DNA from: Paracoccaceae bacterium
Lineage (GTDB): Bacteria > Pseudomonadota > Alphaproteobacteria > Rhodobacterales > Rhodobacteraceae
Direction of reading: 5' to 3'
Length of the DNA stretch: 64,000 nt
Assembly (NCBI GenBank): GCA_030066905.1
Contig: JASJAR010000024.1
Location: 1-64,000, forward strand
Shown here: one piece after another, positions 1 to 10,656 of the stretch
Layout: each line of letters opens with the position of its first letter
Numbering within the stretch: position 1 is the first letter of the stretch
Notes under the pieces: generated by a model
What the model saw: the letters and a program-made list of their open reading frames with translations, nothing else
Database searches by the model: none
Told to the model about the DNA's origin: nothing
Program-made: the position numbers and the translations under genes

Positions 1-1174
<1,174 letters not shown>

Positions 1175-1234
1175 GAGCCTTCGCGCCTTGGGTCTTGGGG
1201 GGCGTCAGCGACCCCCGGGTTGAATATCGGGCGC

Positions 1235-1263
1235 CGTCTAGCCCCAAGGGACCCGGGAATCAA
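1235..1263 (-). promoter_or_regulatory. Candidate sigma-70 promoter for tuf
   Basis: On the reverse strand, TTGATT (1263-1258) is separated by 17 nt from TAGACG (1240-1235), about 60 nt upstream of the tuf ATG. The spacing is ideal, the -35 box is close to consensus and the -10 box is poor. The site lies in the short gap after the upstream lipoprotein gene ends at 1267. This is inferred from pattern only. Confidence 0.35.
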
Positions 1264-1266
1264 GCG

Positions 1267-1860
1267 TCAGTTGGCATCGGGCCCGGCAGCGGGGGCGGGG
1301 AAGGCGACCCGTTCCTGTCCGGGCTTCGGGGCGAACCATTCGGCATTCTCCAGAAGCCAGATCTGGATCGCGGCGGCAGCCTGGAACGACAGGTTTTCGA
1401 ATTGCGCGTCCTTCCCGCGCACGAGGCCCGATCCGACGAAGGGTACTGCGTTGCGCAGCCCCTCCTGTACGAGGATCTGCTTCGGCTCATCGTTGAGCTT
1501 CTGTCGGGTCGCATTGTCGAAGACATTGACCTCGATGATCATCGCCGAGTTCGGGATGTAGACGGTGGGCACGCCGGGCAGGGCCAGGACGAGGCCGCCG
1601 ACGAGAATCCCCAGATGATAAAGCCCGTCACCGTCGTAGCGGGGCGGCCCGAGCCGCTGGGTGACGGCGTCGCTCATCGACGCCACGATCCTCTCCTCTT
1701 CGATGGTCCGCGAGAACGGGCCGTAGGTCACGTCGTCGGCCAGCACCACGGTGTGGCCGAGGCGGAAGGCGCCGAGATCGGGCGGCGGGCCCTGAAGATC
1801 GTCGGTTGGCGCACAGGCCGCGATCAGAAGCGTCGCGGCAACGAGAAATCTGCGGATCAA
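1267..1860 (-). CDS. Putative lipoprotein, function unknown
   Basis: Protein of 197 aa with a short lipoprotein signal: charged MIRR, a hydrophobic stretch and the lipobox LIAAC, predicting lipidation at Cys16. The start is a TTG, chosen because a strong Shine-Dalgarno (GGGAGG) sits 6-8 nt upstream and the signal peptide begins directly after it. The middle (about 95-115) is hydrophobic and glycine-rich (LYHLGILVGGLVLALPGVP), and the C-terminal part contains a helix-like AAAAIQIWLLENAEWF segment. No named family is recognised. It lies 62 nt after the M48 protease gene on the same strand, so co-transcription with it is likely. Confidence 0.8.
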   Translation of the reverse strand: MIRRFLVAATLLIAACAPTDDLQGPPPDLGAFRLGHTVVLADDVTYGPFSRTIEEERIVASMSDAVTQRLGPPRYDGDGLYHLGILVGGLVLALPGVPTVYIPNSAMIIEVNVFDNATRQKLNDEPKQILVQEGLRNAVPFVGSGLVRGKDAQFENLSFQAAAAIQIWLLENAEWFAPKPGQERVAFPAPAAGPDAN

Positions 1861-1922
1861 GGGCCCCCTCCCGTCCGGGTATCGGCATTGCCTATCCCGG
1901 GCGGGGCGCCCTTTTCAACGGC

Positions 1923-3026
1923 TCAATCCCCGCAGATTGCGCGGAGGGCCGCCCAGCCGTCGGCGTCGAGCGAGGGGGGGCCACCGCGCGGGGTATCTGC
2001 GGTCCGGGCCGCGTCGATCCGGTCGGCCAGACGGGGGTGGGAGATGAAGTTGGCGGCGATCCCGTCGACATCGCCGTATTCCTCCCGCAGCCGCTCGAAC
2101 ATCCTCGCCAGCGCCTCGGGCGGAAGGCCGGCCGCGAGGAGCTGGCCGTGGGCGAAGGTGTCGGCGGCCGTTTCGGCCTCTTGGGAATAGCTTGCCGAGA
2201 TGAACTGGTTCGCAAGTGCCAGGGCAATGGTGCCGCCGGCGAAGTCGCCCAGAACGAGGCCCAGAAGACCCGCCGAGCCTGCGGTCTGGAGCGCGATGCG
2301 GGTGGGATCGCGGGCGACGACATGGCCGATTTCATGGGCCAGAACGGCGGCCACCTCGTCGGGGTCCTCGGCGGCCTCGATGAGCCCGCGGAAGATCACC
2401 ACATGGCCGCCGGGCAGCGCAAAGGCATTGACGAGCCCGTCATCGAAGACCGACACGGTCAGCGGGTAGGCGATTGCGGTGTCGCCCATGACGCGGTCGG
2501 TCATTTCCGCCAGCGCGACCTGACCCTCCGGGCCGGTGCAAAGAAGCTCTCCGGTCGTCTCGGCGCCGAAGATCCGCTCGATCTGACGCTGGACGCTTTC
2601 TCCGAAGGCGACTTCCCGCTCGGGCGGGATGATCCGCGCAAGCTGACCCGCAAGTGCCGGCATGATGACGAACAAGAGCACCACGACCGAGCCGAGGGCG
2701 GCCACCGAGAAGAGGCCGACCTTGCGGATCATCGGCCAGGGCAGCCCTTCACCGGCGAGATCGGGCAGCAACCCGCGCATGTCGCGGATGATCCCGTCGC
2801 CGGTGACCTGAAGCCGGGCGTCGGCATCGCGCGGGCCGAACACCAGAACGCCCGTCTGGCGCTCTTCGCGGTGCTCGACGAGCCGGTCCACAGCCCAGCG
2901 GTCGACGATCCGGCCGGTATCGGGGTCGTTGATGTGCAGCGTCGGGCCGGCGCGGTTGACCACGACCTGGCGCCGCGCCGCCGTGACCCCGTCGAAATAG
3001 GTGGCGACGAAGCCTTGCCCGGTCAT
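1923..3026 (-). CDS. M48 family zinc metalloprotease, membrane anchored
   Basis: Protein of 367 aa. The N-terminal ~95 residues form a domain without recognised motifs, followed by one strong membrane segment at about 103-128. The C-terminal peptidase domain carries the zinc-binding helix HEIGH (231-235) and the third ligand in ETAAD (285-289), the M48 (HtpX/Oma1/BepA-like) arrangement. The start ATG overlaps the stop of the upstream DUF898 gene by 4 nt (ATGA), implying translational coupling. M48 proteases paired with DUF898/YjgN membrane proteins are a recurring pair; a role in membrane protein turnover or stress is inferred. The substrate is unknown. Confidence 0.92.
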   Translation of the reverse strand: MTGQGFVATYFDGVTAARRQVVVNRAGPTLHINDPDTGRIVDRWAVDRLVEHREERQTGVLVFGPRDADARLQVTGDGIIRDMRGLLPDLAGEGLPWPMIRKVGLFSVAALGSVVVLLFVIMPALAGQLARIIPPEREVAFGESVQRQIERIFGAETTGELLCTGPEGQVALAEMTDRVMGDTAIAYPLTVSVFDDGLVNAFALPGGHVVIFRGLIEAAEDPDEVAAVLAHEIGHVVARDPTRIALQTAGSAGLLGLVLGDFAGGTIALALANQFISASYSQEAETAADTFAHGQLLAAGLPPEALARMFERLREEYGDVDGIAANFISHPRLADRIDAARTADTPRGGPPSLDADGWAALRAICGD

Positions 3027-4264
3027 ATCGCTCCGCCGAAGTCGAGCGCGTCGGCGAGACCGTCGGCATCGACCTGCTCGTCTTCGGCGCGCTGGCGGAT
3101 GCGGTCGAGCGCATCGGCATTCTCGACGGTAACCCCGTCGACGACGAGCCGCACGATGGGCTGCACGATGAGCACCATCGACAGCGCCGAAATGAGAAGA
3201 AGGGCGATGAGGATGATGAGGACGTTGACGGCGATGATCGCCGGCGAAAGCTCTGGCGAGGCGACGTCGATATCGAGGCTGGACGTCAAAAGCCAGGTGA
3301 CGATGCCGATGGCGAGGGAGTATACGCCGCCGACAATGAAACCGCCGGCGAAGAGGCGCCAGAGGATGTCGCCGGTGCCGAGTCTGGCGGCAAAGCTGAC
3401 GCGGCCGTCGAGCACGGTCATCGCAGTCAGTCGGCGGAAACTATCGACCCGGTAGTAAAGCCCGCCGATGATCGCCCAGATGTAGCCGAGACCGGCCAGA
3501 ACGCCGCCGGCAATGCCCGCCGCGACCGAGCCCTGGGCGGCGACGGCGATGAACACGATCCCGACAATGACCATGCCGACACCGATCATGATGTGTATCA
3601 GTGCCGGGTAGAGCGACTGCCAGCGGCCGGTCAGCGCGAACCGGGCGTTGCCGAACCACATTCGGTCGGTGCGGTATTTGGTTAGCGTATAGGTCTGGTA
3701 GGGCAGCATCAGCCCCAGCGTCACGAGCGTCAGAAGCGTCAGCCCCACGCCGCGCAGCGCATAGCCCCAGGCTTCATTGTCCATCCCGAAGCGCACACCC
3801 CGCCAGCGGGTCCGGCTGAGCTTGTAGCGCAACGAGCGGTAGCGGGCGACGAAGAAGAGCGGCGCGAGGAGGAGAAGCGACAAATAGGCCATGCCGATCT
3901 GGACCGCGAAATCCTCTTCCGTCGAGCGCGGAGAGAAGAGCGACAGGTTGAGAAAGAACAGCCCGATCTGGAGCGCGCCGAGGGCGAAGGCGAGGATGAC
4001 GACGGCGACGAGGAAACCGAGAAGCTTTTCGAGCCCGGTGCCGGTATATTGAAAAGTGTCGCCGCCGGCTGTGGTGGACGACCAAATGTAGCGGCGCACC
4101 CGGGTGCGGGCCCAGAAGCGGTAAATGCCGAGTGTGATGAGGGTCAGAAAGGATGTCACCGCGGCGAGGCGGAAGAGCGGGCCGCCTTCACCGGTGTAGT
4201 GGCCCTCGATTGTGTTGCTCGGCGCCGGTTGCCAGAGGCCCGGGTTCGCTGCCTGATCGGACAT
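3023..4264 (-). CDS. DUF898 (YjgN-like) multi-pass membrane protein
   Basis: Protein of 413 aa with repeated hydrophobic segments and the family pattern of short Trp/Arg-rich loops after membrane helices (TLGIYRFWARTRVRRY near residue 41, then LPYQTYTLTKYRTDRMWFGN), typical of DUF898/YjgN. About eight membrane segments can be drawn. The function of the family is not established. It is translationally coupled to the M48 protease gene that follows (4-nt overlap), so the two products probably act together in the inner membrane. It starts 33 nt after parC ends, on the same strand. Confidence 0.9.
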   Translation of the reverse strand: MSDQAANPGLWQPAPSNTIEGHYTGEGGPLFRLAAVTSFLTLITLGIYRFWARTRVRRYIWSSTTAGGDTFQYTGTGLEKLLGFLVAVVILAFALGALQIGLFFLNLSLFSPRSTEEDFAVQIGMAYLSLLLLAPLFFVARYRSLRYKLSRTRWRGVRFGMDNEAWGYALRGVGLTLLTLVTLGLMLPYQTYTLTKYRTDRMWFGNARFALTGRWQSLYPALIHIMIGVGMVIVGIVFIAVAAQGSVAAGIAGGVLAGLGYIWAIIGGLYYRVDSFRRLTAMTVLDGRVSFAARLGTGDILWRLFAGGFIVGGVYSLAIGIVTWLLTSSLDIDVASPELSPAIIAVNVLIILIALLLISALSMVLIVQPIVRLVVDGVTVENADALDRIRQRAEDEQVDADGLADALDFGGAI

Positions 4265-4297
4265 GCCCTATCCTTGAAACACTGCGTTTCGCCGAGG

Positions 4298-6637
4298 CTA
4301 GCGGTCAAATGTGTTGGTTTTTGGGAAGCCGTAGGGAGGCCGCTTGCCGACGCCCGCGCGCTTGCCGAGCCAGTCGGAAAGGTCAGGCTCATGCCGCGTC
4401 TTGCCGCCGCCCATCGACCACTGGAGCCCCGCCGCCCAGTCGAAGGTGGTGAGATCCGACAGCCCGCCGTCGAGTTCCAGTGTCCCCTGGCGGCCGCGCG
4501 CGAGGTTGTACTTCTGGATACGCACGCCCTTGCCGCGGGTCATCTCGGGAAGCTCGACGAGCGGGAAGACGAGGAACTTTCCATTCTCGGAAACCACCGC
4601 GACATGGTCGCCGGCGACCGGAACGCAGACCTTGGCCGCGACCCCTTCCTTAACGTTAAGCACCTGCTTGCCCGCTCTCGTCTGCGCCACGACATCGTCT
4701 TCGGGGACGACAAAGCCGTCGCCTGCGGTGGAGGCGACGATGAGCTTCCGGCCCGGCACATGGGTGAAAAGTGTGACGATTTCGGCCTCGTTCGGCAGGT
4801 CCACCATCAGCCGCACCGGCTCGCCCATGCCGCGCCCGCCGGGTAGGTTTGCCGCCGAGAGCGTGTAGAACCGCCCGTTCGAGCCGAAGAGGAGAATGCG
4901 GTCGGTGGTCTCGGCGTGAAAGATAAAGCGCGGCCCGTCGCCGTCTTTGAACTTCAACTCGCGGGTGAGGTCGATATGCCCGGTCATTGCCCGGATCCAG
5001 CCCATCTTCGAGCAGACGATGGTGACGGGCTCTTTCTCGATCATCGCCTCATAGGGGATCTCTTCCGCCTCTGCGGCCTCGGCGAAGGTGGTGCGCCGGG
5101 CGCCGCCGTCGTGGGCTTTGCCGAAGACCTTCTTCGTCTCGCGCAATTGCTCGGCGATCCGGTCCCACTGCTTGGCGGGCGTGTCGAGCAGGTCTTCGAT
5201 CTCGGCGCGTTCCTCGGTCAGCCGGTCGAACTCGGCGCGAAGCTCCATTTCTTCGAGGCGTCTGAGCGACCTCAGGCGCATGTTGAGGATCGCGTCGGTC
5301 TGGACCTCGGAAAGCTCGCCGTCGCCCGGGGGCGGTGAGACGTAATCGGCCTCCGAGGTCGCTCGCGCGTGGGCCTTCCCCCAATCCTCGCGCATGAGCG
5401 CAGGCTTCGGGTCCTCGTCGTAGCGGATGATGTCGATCACCCGGTCGAGGTTCAAAAACGCGGTGATGAACCCTTCGAGCACTTCGAGCCGGTGGTCGAT
5501 CTTGCCAAGCCGGAACCGCGCACGGCGTTCGAGCACCTCGCGGCGGTGGTCGAGGAAGGCGCGCAAGACCTCCTTCAGCGACGAGACCTGGGGTGTGACC
5601 CCGTCGATCAGCACGTTCATGTTGAGCGAGAACCGGGTCTCAAAGTCGGAATTGCGGTAGAGCGTGTTCATCAGAACGTCGGGGTCGACGTTCTTCGACT
5701 TGGGTTCCAGCACGATGCGGATGTCTTCCGCACTCTCGTCGCGCACGTCTGCGAGGATCGGGACCTTCTTCAGTTGGATGAGCTCGGCGATTTTCTCGAT
5801 GAGCTTCGATTTCTGAACCTGGTAGGGGATTTCGGTGACGACGATCTGCCATTGCCCCCGGCCGGTCTCTTCGACCTTGTGGCGCGCGCGGAGGCGGAAT
5901 GCGCCGCGGCCGGTGCGGTAGGTCTCGGCGATGCTCTCGCGGGGTTCGACGATGATCCCGCCCGTGGGGAAGTCGGGGCCGGGGACGTAGTTCAGAAGCG
6001 TGTCGTCGCGGGCATCGGGGGTCTTGATCAGATGCAGGCAGGCATCGCAAAGCTCGGCGATGTTATGGGGCGGGATGTTGGTGGCCATGCCCACCGCGAT
6101 CCCCGCCGCTCCATTGGCGAGAAGGTTCGGAAAGCTCGCCGGCAGCACCACCGGCTCTTGCAGGCGCCCGTCGTAATTGTCGCGGAAATCGACGGCGTCC
6201 TCGTCGAGCCCGTCGAGGAGCGCTTCGGCGACCTTCGTCAGCCGCGCCTCGGTGTAGCGGGACGCCGCTGGATTATCCCCGTCGATATTGCCGAAATTGC
6301 CTTGCCCATCGACGAGCGGGTAACGGACGTTGAAATCCTGCGCGAGCCGGGCCATCGCATCATAGATCGCGCCGTCGCCATGGGGGTGGAAATCCCCCAT
6401 CGTGTCGCCGGAGATCTTCGCCGATTTCAGGAACTTCCCCTCGGCGGTGAGGTTCAGCCGCCGCATGGCGTAAAGAATGCGCCGGTGGACGGGCTTCAGC
6501 CCGTCGCGCGCGTCCGGCAGCGCGCGGTGCATGATCGTCGAGAGCGCATATTGCAGATAACGCTCCCCGATCGCCCGGCGGAGCGGCTCCCTGACCTCGT
6601 TCGGCTCTTCGGGGCCGGTGGCACTGCTCATGGGCAT
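4298..6637 (-). CDS. parC: DNA topoisomerase IV subunit A
   Basis: Type IIA topoisomerase subunit that breaks and rejoins DNA to unlink daughter chromosomes, together with ParE (not in this window). The catalytic tyrosine is in [10 protein letters not shown], preceded by [13 protein letters not shown]. The C-terminal half holds the beta-pinwheel repeats, for example GNGRFY-like and [10 protein letters not shown] segments. The start is set at the ATG at 6637 (another lies at 6631) because [12 protein letters not shown] leads directly into the conserved region; the frame is open further upstream but would run into the divergent SDR gene. Length is 779 aa, near normal for ParC. The residue matching E. 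coli Ser80 is Gly. Confidence 0.96.
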   Translation of the reverse strand: MPMSSATGPEEPNEVREPLRRAIGERYLQYALSTIMHRALPDARDGLKPVHRRILYAMRRLNLTAEGKFLKSAKISGDTMGDFHPHGDGAIYDAMARLAQDFNVRYPLVDGQGNFGNIDGDNPAASRYTEARLTKVAEALLDGLDEDAVDFRDNYDGRLQEPVVLPASFPNLLANGAAGIAVGMATNIPPHNIAELCDACLHLIKTPDARDDTLLNYVPGPDFPTGGIIVEPRESIAETYRTGRGAFRLRARHKVEETGRGQWQIVVTEIPYQVQKSKLIEKIAELIQLKKVPILADVRDESAEDIRIVLEPKSKNVDPDVLMNTLYRNSDFETRFSLNMNVLIDGVTPQVSSLKEVLRAFLDHRREVLERRARFRLGKIDHRLEVLEGFITAFLNLDRVIDIIRYDEDPKPALMREDWGKAHARATSEADYVSPPPGDGELSEVQTDAILNMRLRSLRRLEEMELRAEFDRLTEERAEIEDLLDTPAKQWDRIAEQLRETKKVFGKAHDGGARRTTFAEAAEAEEIPYEAMIEKEPVTIVCSKMGWIRAMTGHIDLTRELKFKDGDGPRFIFHAETTDRILLFGSNGRFYTLSAANLPGGRGMGEPVRLMVDLPNEAEIVTLFTHVPGRKLIVASTAGDGFVVPEDDVVAQTRAGKQVLNVKEGVAAKVCVPVAGDHVAVVSENGKFLVFPLVELPEMTRGKGVRIQKYNLARGRQGTLELDGGLSDLTTFDWAAGLQWSMGGGKTRHEPDLSDWLGKRAGVGKRPPYGFPKTNTFDR

Positions 6638-6677
6638 TATGTAGACGGGGGGGAATCCACGGTCCAGAGGCGAAGCG

Positions 6678-7511
6678 ATGGCAGAGCGGTCGATCCTCAT
6701 CACCGGATGCTCCTCGGGCATCGGCTACGACGCGGCGGTGACGCTCAGGCGCCGGGGCTGGCGGGTGTTTGCCTCCGCCCGCAAGGCGGAGGATTGCGCG
6801 CGGCTGAAGGCCGAGGGGTTCGAGAGCCCCCGGCTCGATTATGCCGACGCCGCGAGCCTTGAGGCGGGGCTTGGGGAGGTTTTGGGGGCGACCGGCGGGC
6901 GGCTCGATGCGCTCTATAACAATGGCGCTTTTGGTGTTCCCGCCCTCGTCGAGGACCTGCCGCGCGACGTTTTGCGGGAGATTTTCGAGACCAATCTCTT
7001 CGGTCTGCATGACCTCACCACCCGCGTCATCCCGGTGATGCGGGCGCAAGGCAAGGGCCGGATCGTCAATTGCTCCTCGGTTCTGGGCTGCGTGGCCTAT
7101 CCCTGGCGGGGGGCCTACATCTCGACGAAGTTCGCTCTCGAAGGCCTCACCGACACGCTCCGGCTGGAGCTTCACGGCTCGGGGATTGCGGTCTCGCTCA
7201 TCGAGCCCGGGCTGATCACCACGAAATTCGGCGCCAACAGCCAGAAAAACTTCCAGCGGCTGATCGACTGGGAGGCCTCCGCGCGGGCCGACGAGTACCG
7301 CGAGGTGCTGATCGAGCGCTGGCGCGGCACGAACCCGAATGCGCGCCTCGAAGTGCCGGCCTCCCATGTGACGGCGAAGATCGTCCACGCGGTTGAGAGC
7401 CCCCGCCCCCGGGCGCGCTACCGGGTGACGAAGCTGGCCCAAGCGAGCTACATTCTCAAACGCCTCCTGCCGACGCGGGCGGCCGACGCGCTCATCCGCC
7501 GCCTCGCCTGA
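6678..7511 (+). CDS. Short-chain dehydrogenase/reductase
   Basis: Classical SDR of 277 aa. The cofactor motif TGCSSGIG (residues 9-16) and the strand-end motif, here YNNGAFG, define the Rossmann fold. The catalytic Ser is in IVNCSSVLG and the active-site pair is YISTK (YxxxK) at about 152-156. The substrate is not predictable; the long C-terminal region and the PGLITTKF segment resemble SDRs acting on lipids or retinoid/steroid-like compounds. It is divergent from parC with only 40 nt between the starts. The Shine-Dalgarno is AGAGGCGA. Confidence 0.93.
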   Translation: MAERSILITGCSSGIGYDAAVTLRRRGWRVFASARKAEDCARLKAEGFESPRLDYADAASLEAGLGEVLGATGGRLDALYNNGAFGVPALVEDLPRDVLREIFETNLFGLHDLTTRVIPVMRAQGKGRIVNCSSVLGCVAYPWRGAYISTKFALEGLTDTLRLELHGSGIAVSLIEPGLITTKFGANSQKNFQRLIDWEASARADEYREVLIERWRGTNPNARLEVPASHVTAKIVHAVESPRPRARYRVTKLAQASYILKRLLPTRAADALIRRLA

Positions 7512-7569
7512 GGGTTCGCTTTTCGGCCCCGCCCCGCTATGTCGCGCATCTGACGCCCAAGGGGACCTC

Positions 7570-7779
7570 ATGCTCAACGACCCGCTTTTCATCGTCGTCG
7601 CCATCGCCGTGCTGATCGTGCTGGGGATTCTCCTCACCGGTATTGGCGGGTTTGCGCGCGGCGGCGAGTTCAACAAGAAACACGCCAACCGGCTGATGCG
7701 CTGGCGCATCTATGCGCAGTTCATCGCGGTGGTGCTCATTTTGCTTTTCGTCTTCATCCGCAGCCAGGGGGGGAACTGA
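7570..7779 (+). CDS. Small twin-transmembrane protein (HIG1-like)
   Basis: Protein of 69 aa with two hydrophobic helices (about 5-28 and 47-63) joined by a basic loop, GGEFNKKHANRLMRWRI. This matches the small twin-TM/HIG1-type proteins that Rhodobacterales carry just before a cobalamin adenosyltransferase gene. Related HIG1 proteins influence cytochrome oxidase assembly, but a role here is not shown. AGGGGAC upstream is a good ribosome-binding site. The stop overlaps the next start by 1 nt (TGATG). Confidence 0.85.
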   Translation: MLNDPLFIVVAIAVLIVLGILLTGIGGFARGGEFNKKHANRLMRWRIYAQFIAVVLILLFVFIRSQGGN

Positions 7780-8351
7780 TGGTCGTTCTGAACAAGATTT
7801 ACACCAAGACCGGGGATGCGGGTGAAACCGCGCTTGGCAACGGGGCGCGGGTGGCCAAGCATAGCCTCAGGGTGACGGCTTACGGGACGGTGGACGAGCT
7901 TAACGCCACCGTCGGCATGGCCCGCCTCCATGCCGGTGGGGATCGCGACGACCAGCTTGCGACCATCCAGAACGATCTGTTCGACCTCGGGGCTGACCTC
8001 TGCCGGCCCGACATGGAGCTTGACGCCGAGGCCGAATACCCGCCTCTGCGCATGACGCCTGCCCAGACCGCGCGGCTGGAGACGGAAATCGACGCGATGA
8101 ACGCAGCCCTCGAACCCTTGCGCTCCTTCATTCTCCCAGGCGGCTCGGCGCTCTCGGCCCATCTCCACCTCTGCCGCACGGTCGCGCGCCGCGCGGAGCG
8201 TCTGACGGTGGAACTGGCCACGATGGAGGCGATCAACGAGGCGGCGGTGACCTATCTCAACCGGCTCTCGGACTGGTTCTTCGTCGCCGCAAGGGTCGAG
8301 AACGACGGCGGCAGGGCGGATGTGCTCTGGGTTCCGGGGGCCAATCGCTGA
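7779..8351 (+). CDS. PduO-type ATP:cob(I)alamin adenosyltransferase
   Basis: Protein of 190 aa that transfers the adenosyl group of ATP to cob(I)alamin, making adenosylcobalamin. The N-terminal KIYTKTGDAGETAL is the ATP-binding signature of the PduO family, and the later FILPGGSALSAHLHLCRTVARRAER motif region (about 115-138) is its second conserved block. The start overlaps the upstream twin-TM gene by 1 nt, indicating an operon. Adenosylcobalamin is the cofactor of ethylmalonyl-CoA and methylmalonyl-CoA mutases, which fits the methylsuccinyl-CoA dehydrogenase gene at 21-22.8 kb. Confidence 0.95.
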   Translation: MVVLNKIYTKTGDAGETALGNGARVAKHSLRVTAYGTVDELNATVGMARLHAGGDRDDQLATIQNDLFDLGADLCRPDMELDAEAEYPPLRMTPAQTARLETEIDAMNAALEPLRSFILPGGSALSAHLHLCRTVARRAERLTVELATMEAINEAAVTYLNRLSDWFFVAARVENDGGRADVLWVPGANR

Positions 8352-8427
8352 CAGAGGTCAGCGGCGGGGCCGCCCGGGGACCTCGGCGGAGGGAAGAGCG
8401 AACCGGAAGCATTGTTCAGCCTACGTT

Positions 8428-8805
8428 TCAGGCGTGGGACCCGGCGGGCTCCCAGAGCTCGATCCGGTGGCCTTCGGGGTCGGTGATCCAGGCGAACCGT
8501 CCGTTGGGATAGGGGCTCTCGGGGTCGGGCTCGACGACAATGCCGGCTGCTTGAAGCTGTGCGACCATCGCGTCGAGGTCGCGGACCCGGAAATTCAGCA
8601 TGAACTGGTTGTCGCGGGAGCCGAAATACGCGGTGTCTTCGGCAAACGGCGCAAAGACGCAGATGCCCGCCGTCTGGGTCCAGGGCCGGGTCTCGTAGTC
8701 GTCGGGCACGATGTCGACACCGAGGTGGTCGCGGTACCACGCCGCAAGCCCGTCAGGGTCGCGTGCCCGGAAGAAGACCCCGCCGAGACCCAGTACCTTC
8801 TCCAT
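8428..8805 (-). CDS. VOC family (glyoxalase/bleomycin resistance-like) protein
   Basis: Protein of 125 aa with two beta-alpha-beta-beta-beta modules typical of vicinal oxygen chelate proteins: [20 protein letters not shown] at the N-terminus and [17 protein letters not shown] at the C-terminus, the latter supplying the usual metal-binding Glu. The ATG at 8805 is chosen because GGAGG lies 7 nt upstream; the frame stays open upstream but without a ribosome-binding site. The substrate is unknown; such proteins include glyoxalase I-like and dioxygenase-like enzymes. It is divergent from etfB. Confidence 0.9.
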   Translation of the reverse strand: MEKVLGLGGVFFRARDPDGLAAWYRDHLGVDIVPDDYETRPWTQTAGICVFAPFAEDTAYFGSRDNQFMLNFRVRDLDAMVAQLQAAGIVVEPDPESPYPNGRFAWITDPEGHRIELWEPAGSHA

Positions 8806-8968
8806 GTCCCATCCTCCGCTGCCGCCACCCAACATAGCAAAAACTGCTCGGAACGCGGCGTCGAAAGCCAATTCTGCGTCGATTTTGCACTGTCGCTGCT
8901 TTGGTACGCGGGCTAACCCTTTGCCAAACCGGGGGCAGGCCCCCCGCGCGAAAGAGGAGTTGCACGCG

Positions 8969-9730
8969 ATGAAGGTGCTCGTCCCGGTCAAACGGGTGAT
9001 CGACTACAACGTGAAGGTCCGCGTGAAGGCGGACGGCTCCGGCGTCGATCTCGCCAACGTCAAGATGTCGATGAACCCCTTCGACGAGATCGCCGTCGAG
9101 GAGGCGATCCGGCTGAAGGAGAAGGGTACGGCGAGCGAGGTCGTCGCGGTTTCCATTGGCGTGAAACAATCCCAGGAAACCCTGCGCACGGCCTTGGCCA
9201 TGGGGGCCGACCGCGCGATCCTGATCGTCGCGGCCGAGGATGTGCATACCGATATCGAGCCTTTGAGCGTCGCGAAGCTCCTCAAGGGCGTGATCGACGA
9301 AGAGGCCCCGGGTCTCGTGATCTGCGGCAAGCAGGCCATCGACAACGACATGAACGCCACCGGTCAGATGCTCGGCGCCTTGACCGGCTGGGCCCAGGCC
9401 ACATTCGCCTCGAAGGTCGAAATCGACGGCGAGAGTGCGAATGTGACCCGCGAGGTCGATGGCGGACTTCAGACCGTCAAGGTGAAGCTTCCCGCCATCG
9501 TGACGGTCGATCTGCGGCTCAACGAGCCTCGCTATGCGTCGCTGCCGAACATCATGAAGGCCAAGAAAAAGCCTCTCGATGAAAAGACGCCGGCCGATTA
9601 CGGCGTCGACGTTTCTCCGCGGCTCCAAATCCTCAAGACCGAGGAGCCGGCGGCGCGGAAGGCCGGGGTGATCGTCGGCTCGGTGGACGAGCTCGTGACC
9701 AAACTCAAAGACGAAGCGGGGGTGATCTGA
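8969..9730 (+). CDS. etfB: Electron transfer flavoprotein beta subunit
   Basis: Small subunit (253 aa) of ETF, which collects electrons from acyl-CoA dehydrogenases and passes them to ETF:quinone oxidoreductase. [20 protein letters not shown] is the standard N-terminus, and the family signature VTREVDGG...[14 protein letters not shown] is present. The start at 8969 is chosen over longer possibilities because AGAGGAG lies 10 nt upstream and the protein then matches the family length. It overlaps etfA by 1 nt. One likely client in this window is methylsuccinyl-CoA dehydrogenase. Confidence 0.97.
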   Translation: MKVLVPVKRVIDYNVKVRVKADGSGVDLANVKMSMNPFDEIAVEEAIRLKEKGTASEVVAVSIGVKQSQETLRTALAMGADRAILIVAAEDVHTDIEPLSVAKLLKGVIDEEAPGLVICGKQAIDNDMNATGQMLGALTGWAQATFASKVEIDGESANVTREVDGGLQTVKVKLPAIVTVDLRLNEPRYASLPNIMKAKKKPLDEKTPADYGVDVSPRLQILKTEEPAARKAGVIVGSVDELVTKLKDEAGVI

Positions 9731-10656
9731 TGGCGGTTCTCGTTCTGGCCGAAGTGACCGACGGCGAGCTCAATCTCGACGCCACGGCGAAAGCGGTGAC
9801 CGCCGCGAAGATCATGGGCGACGTCACGATCCTCTGCGCGGGCGCCTCCGCGTCGTCCGCCGGCGCGGCGGCTGCGGGGATCGACGGGGTGGCCAAGGTA
9901 CTGGTCGCCGAGGACTCCTCGCTGGGGCACCGGCTTGCCGAACCCACTGCGGCGCTTCTGGTCTCGCTGGTGGGGGACTATTCCCACATCGTCGCGCCGG
10001 CGACGACCGACGCCAAGAACATCCTGCCCCGGGTCTCAGCCCTGCTCGACGTCATGGTGATCTCCGACGTCTCGGGCGTTGTCGATGCCGAGACCTTCGA
10101 GCGGCCGATCTATGCCGGCAACGCCGTTCAGACGATCAAGTCGGCCGACCCTGTCAAGGTCGTGTCGGTCCGGACCTCGACCTTCGACGCGGCGGGCGAG
10201 GGCGGATCGGCGCCTGTCGAAACGGTGGGTGCGGCCGACACTCCCGGCCTGTCCGAATGGGTCGAGGACAAGGTTGCCGAAAGCGACCGGCCGGAGCTGA
10301 CCTCGGCGGGCGTCGTCGTCTCCGGCGGTCGCGGCGTCGGCTCGGAAGAGGATTTCGCGCTCATCGAAAGGCTCGCCGACAAGCTCGGCGCGGCGGTCGG
10401 GGCGTCCCGCGCGGCGGTGGATTCGGGCTTTGCGCCGAACGACTGGCAGGTCGGGCAGACCGGCAAGGTCGTCGCACCAGACCTCTATGTCGCCGTCGGC
10501 ATCTCCGGGGCGATCCAGCACCTTGCGGGCATGAAGGATTCAAAGGTGATCGTGGCGATCAACAAGGACGAGGAGGCCCCGATCTTCCAGGTCGCCGATT
10601 ACGGGCTCGTCGCCGATCTCTTCACGGCCGTCCCTGAACTCGTCGAGAAGCTCTGA
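9730..10656 (+). CDS. etfA: Electron transfer flavoprotein alpha subunit
   Basis: FAD-binding large subunit (308 aa) of ETF. The C-terminal FAD domain carries [12 protein letters not shown] (about 198-209), the [27 protein letters not shown] region (about 243-269) and [12 protein letters not shown] near the end. The start codon overlaps the etfB stop, so the two subunits are translationally coupled. The last 35 nt overlap the 3' end of the oppositely oriented DUF6473 gene. Confidence 0.97.
   Translation: MAVLVLAEVTDGELNLDATAKAVTAAKIMGDVTILCAGASASSAGAAAAGIDGVAKVLVAEDSSLGHRLAEPTAALLVSLVGDYSHIVAPATTDAKNILPRVSALLDVMVISDVSGVVDAETFERPIYAGNAVQTIKSADPVKVVSVRTSTFDAAGEGGSAPVETVGAADTPGLSEWVEDKVAESDRPELTSAGVVVSGGRGVGSEEDFALIERLADKLGAAVGASRAAVDSGFAPNDWQVGQTGKVVAPDLYVAVGISGAIQHLAGMKDSKVIVAINKDEEAPIFQVADYGLVADLFTAVPELVEKL

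Noticed and set aside
8711-8968. N-terminal extension of EtfB
   Set aside because: It would overlap the VOC gene and adds 86 residues without similarity; AGAGGAG places the start at 8969.
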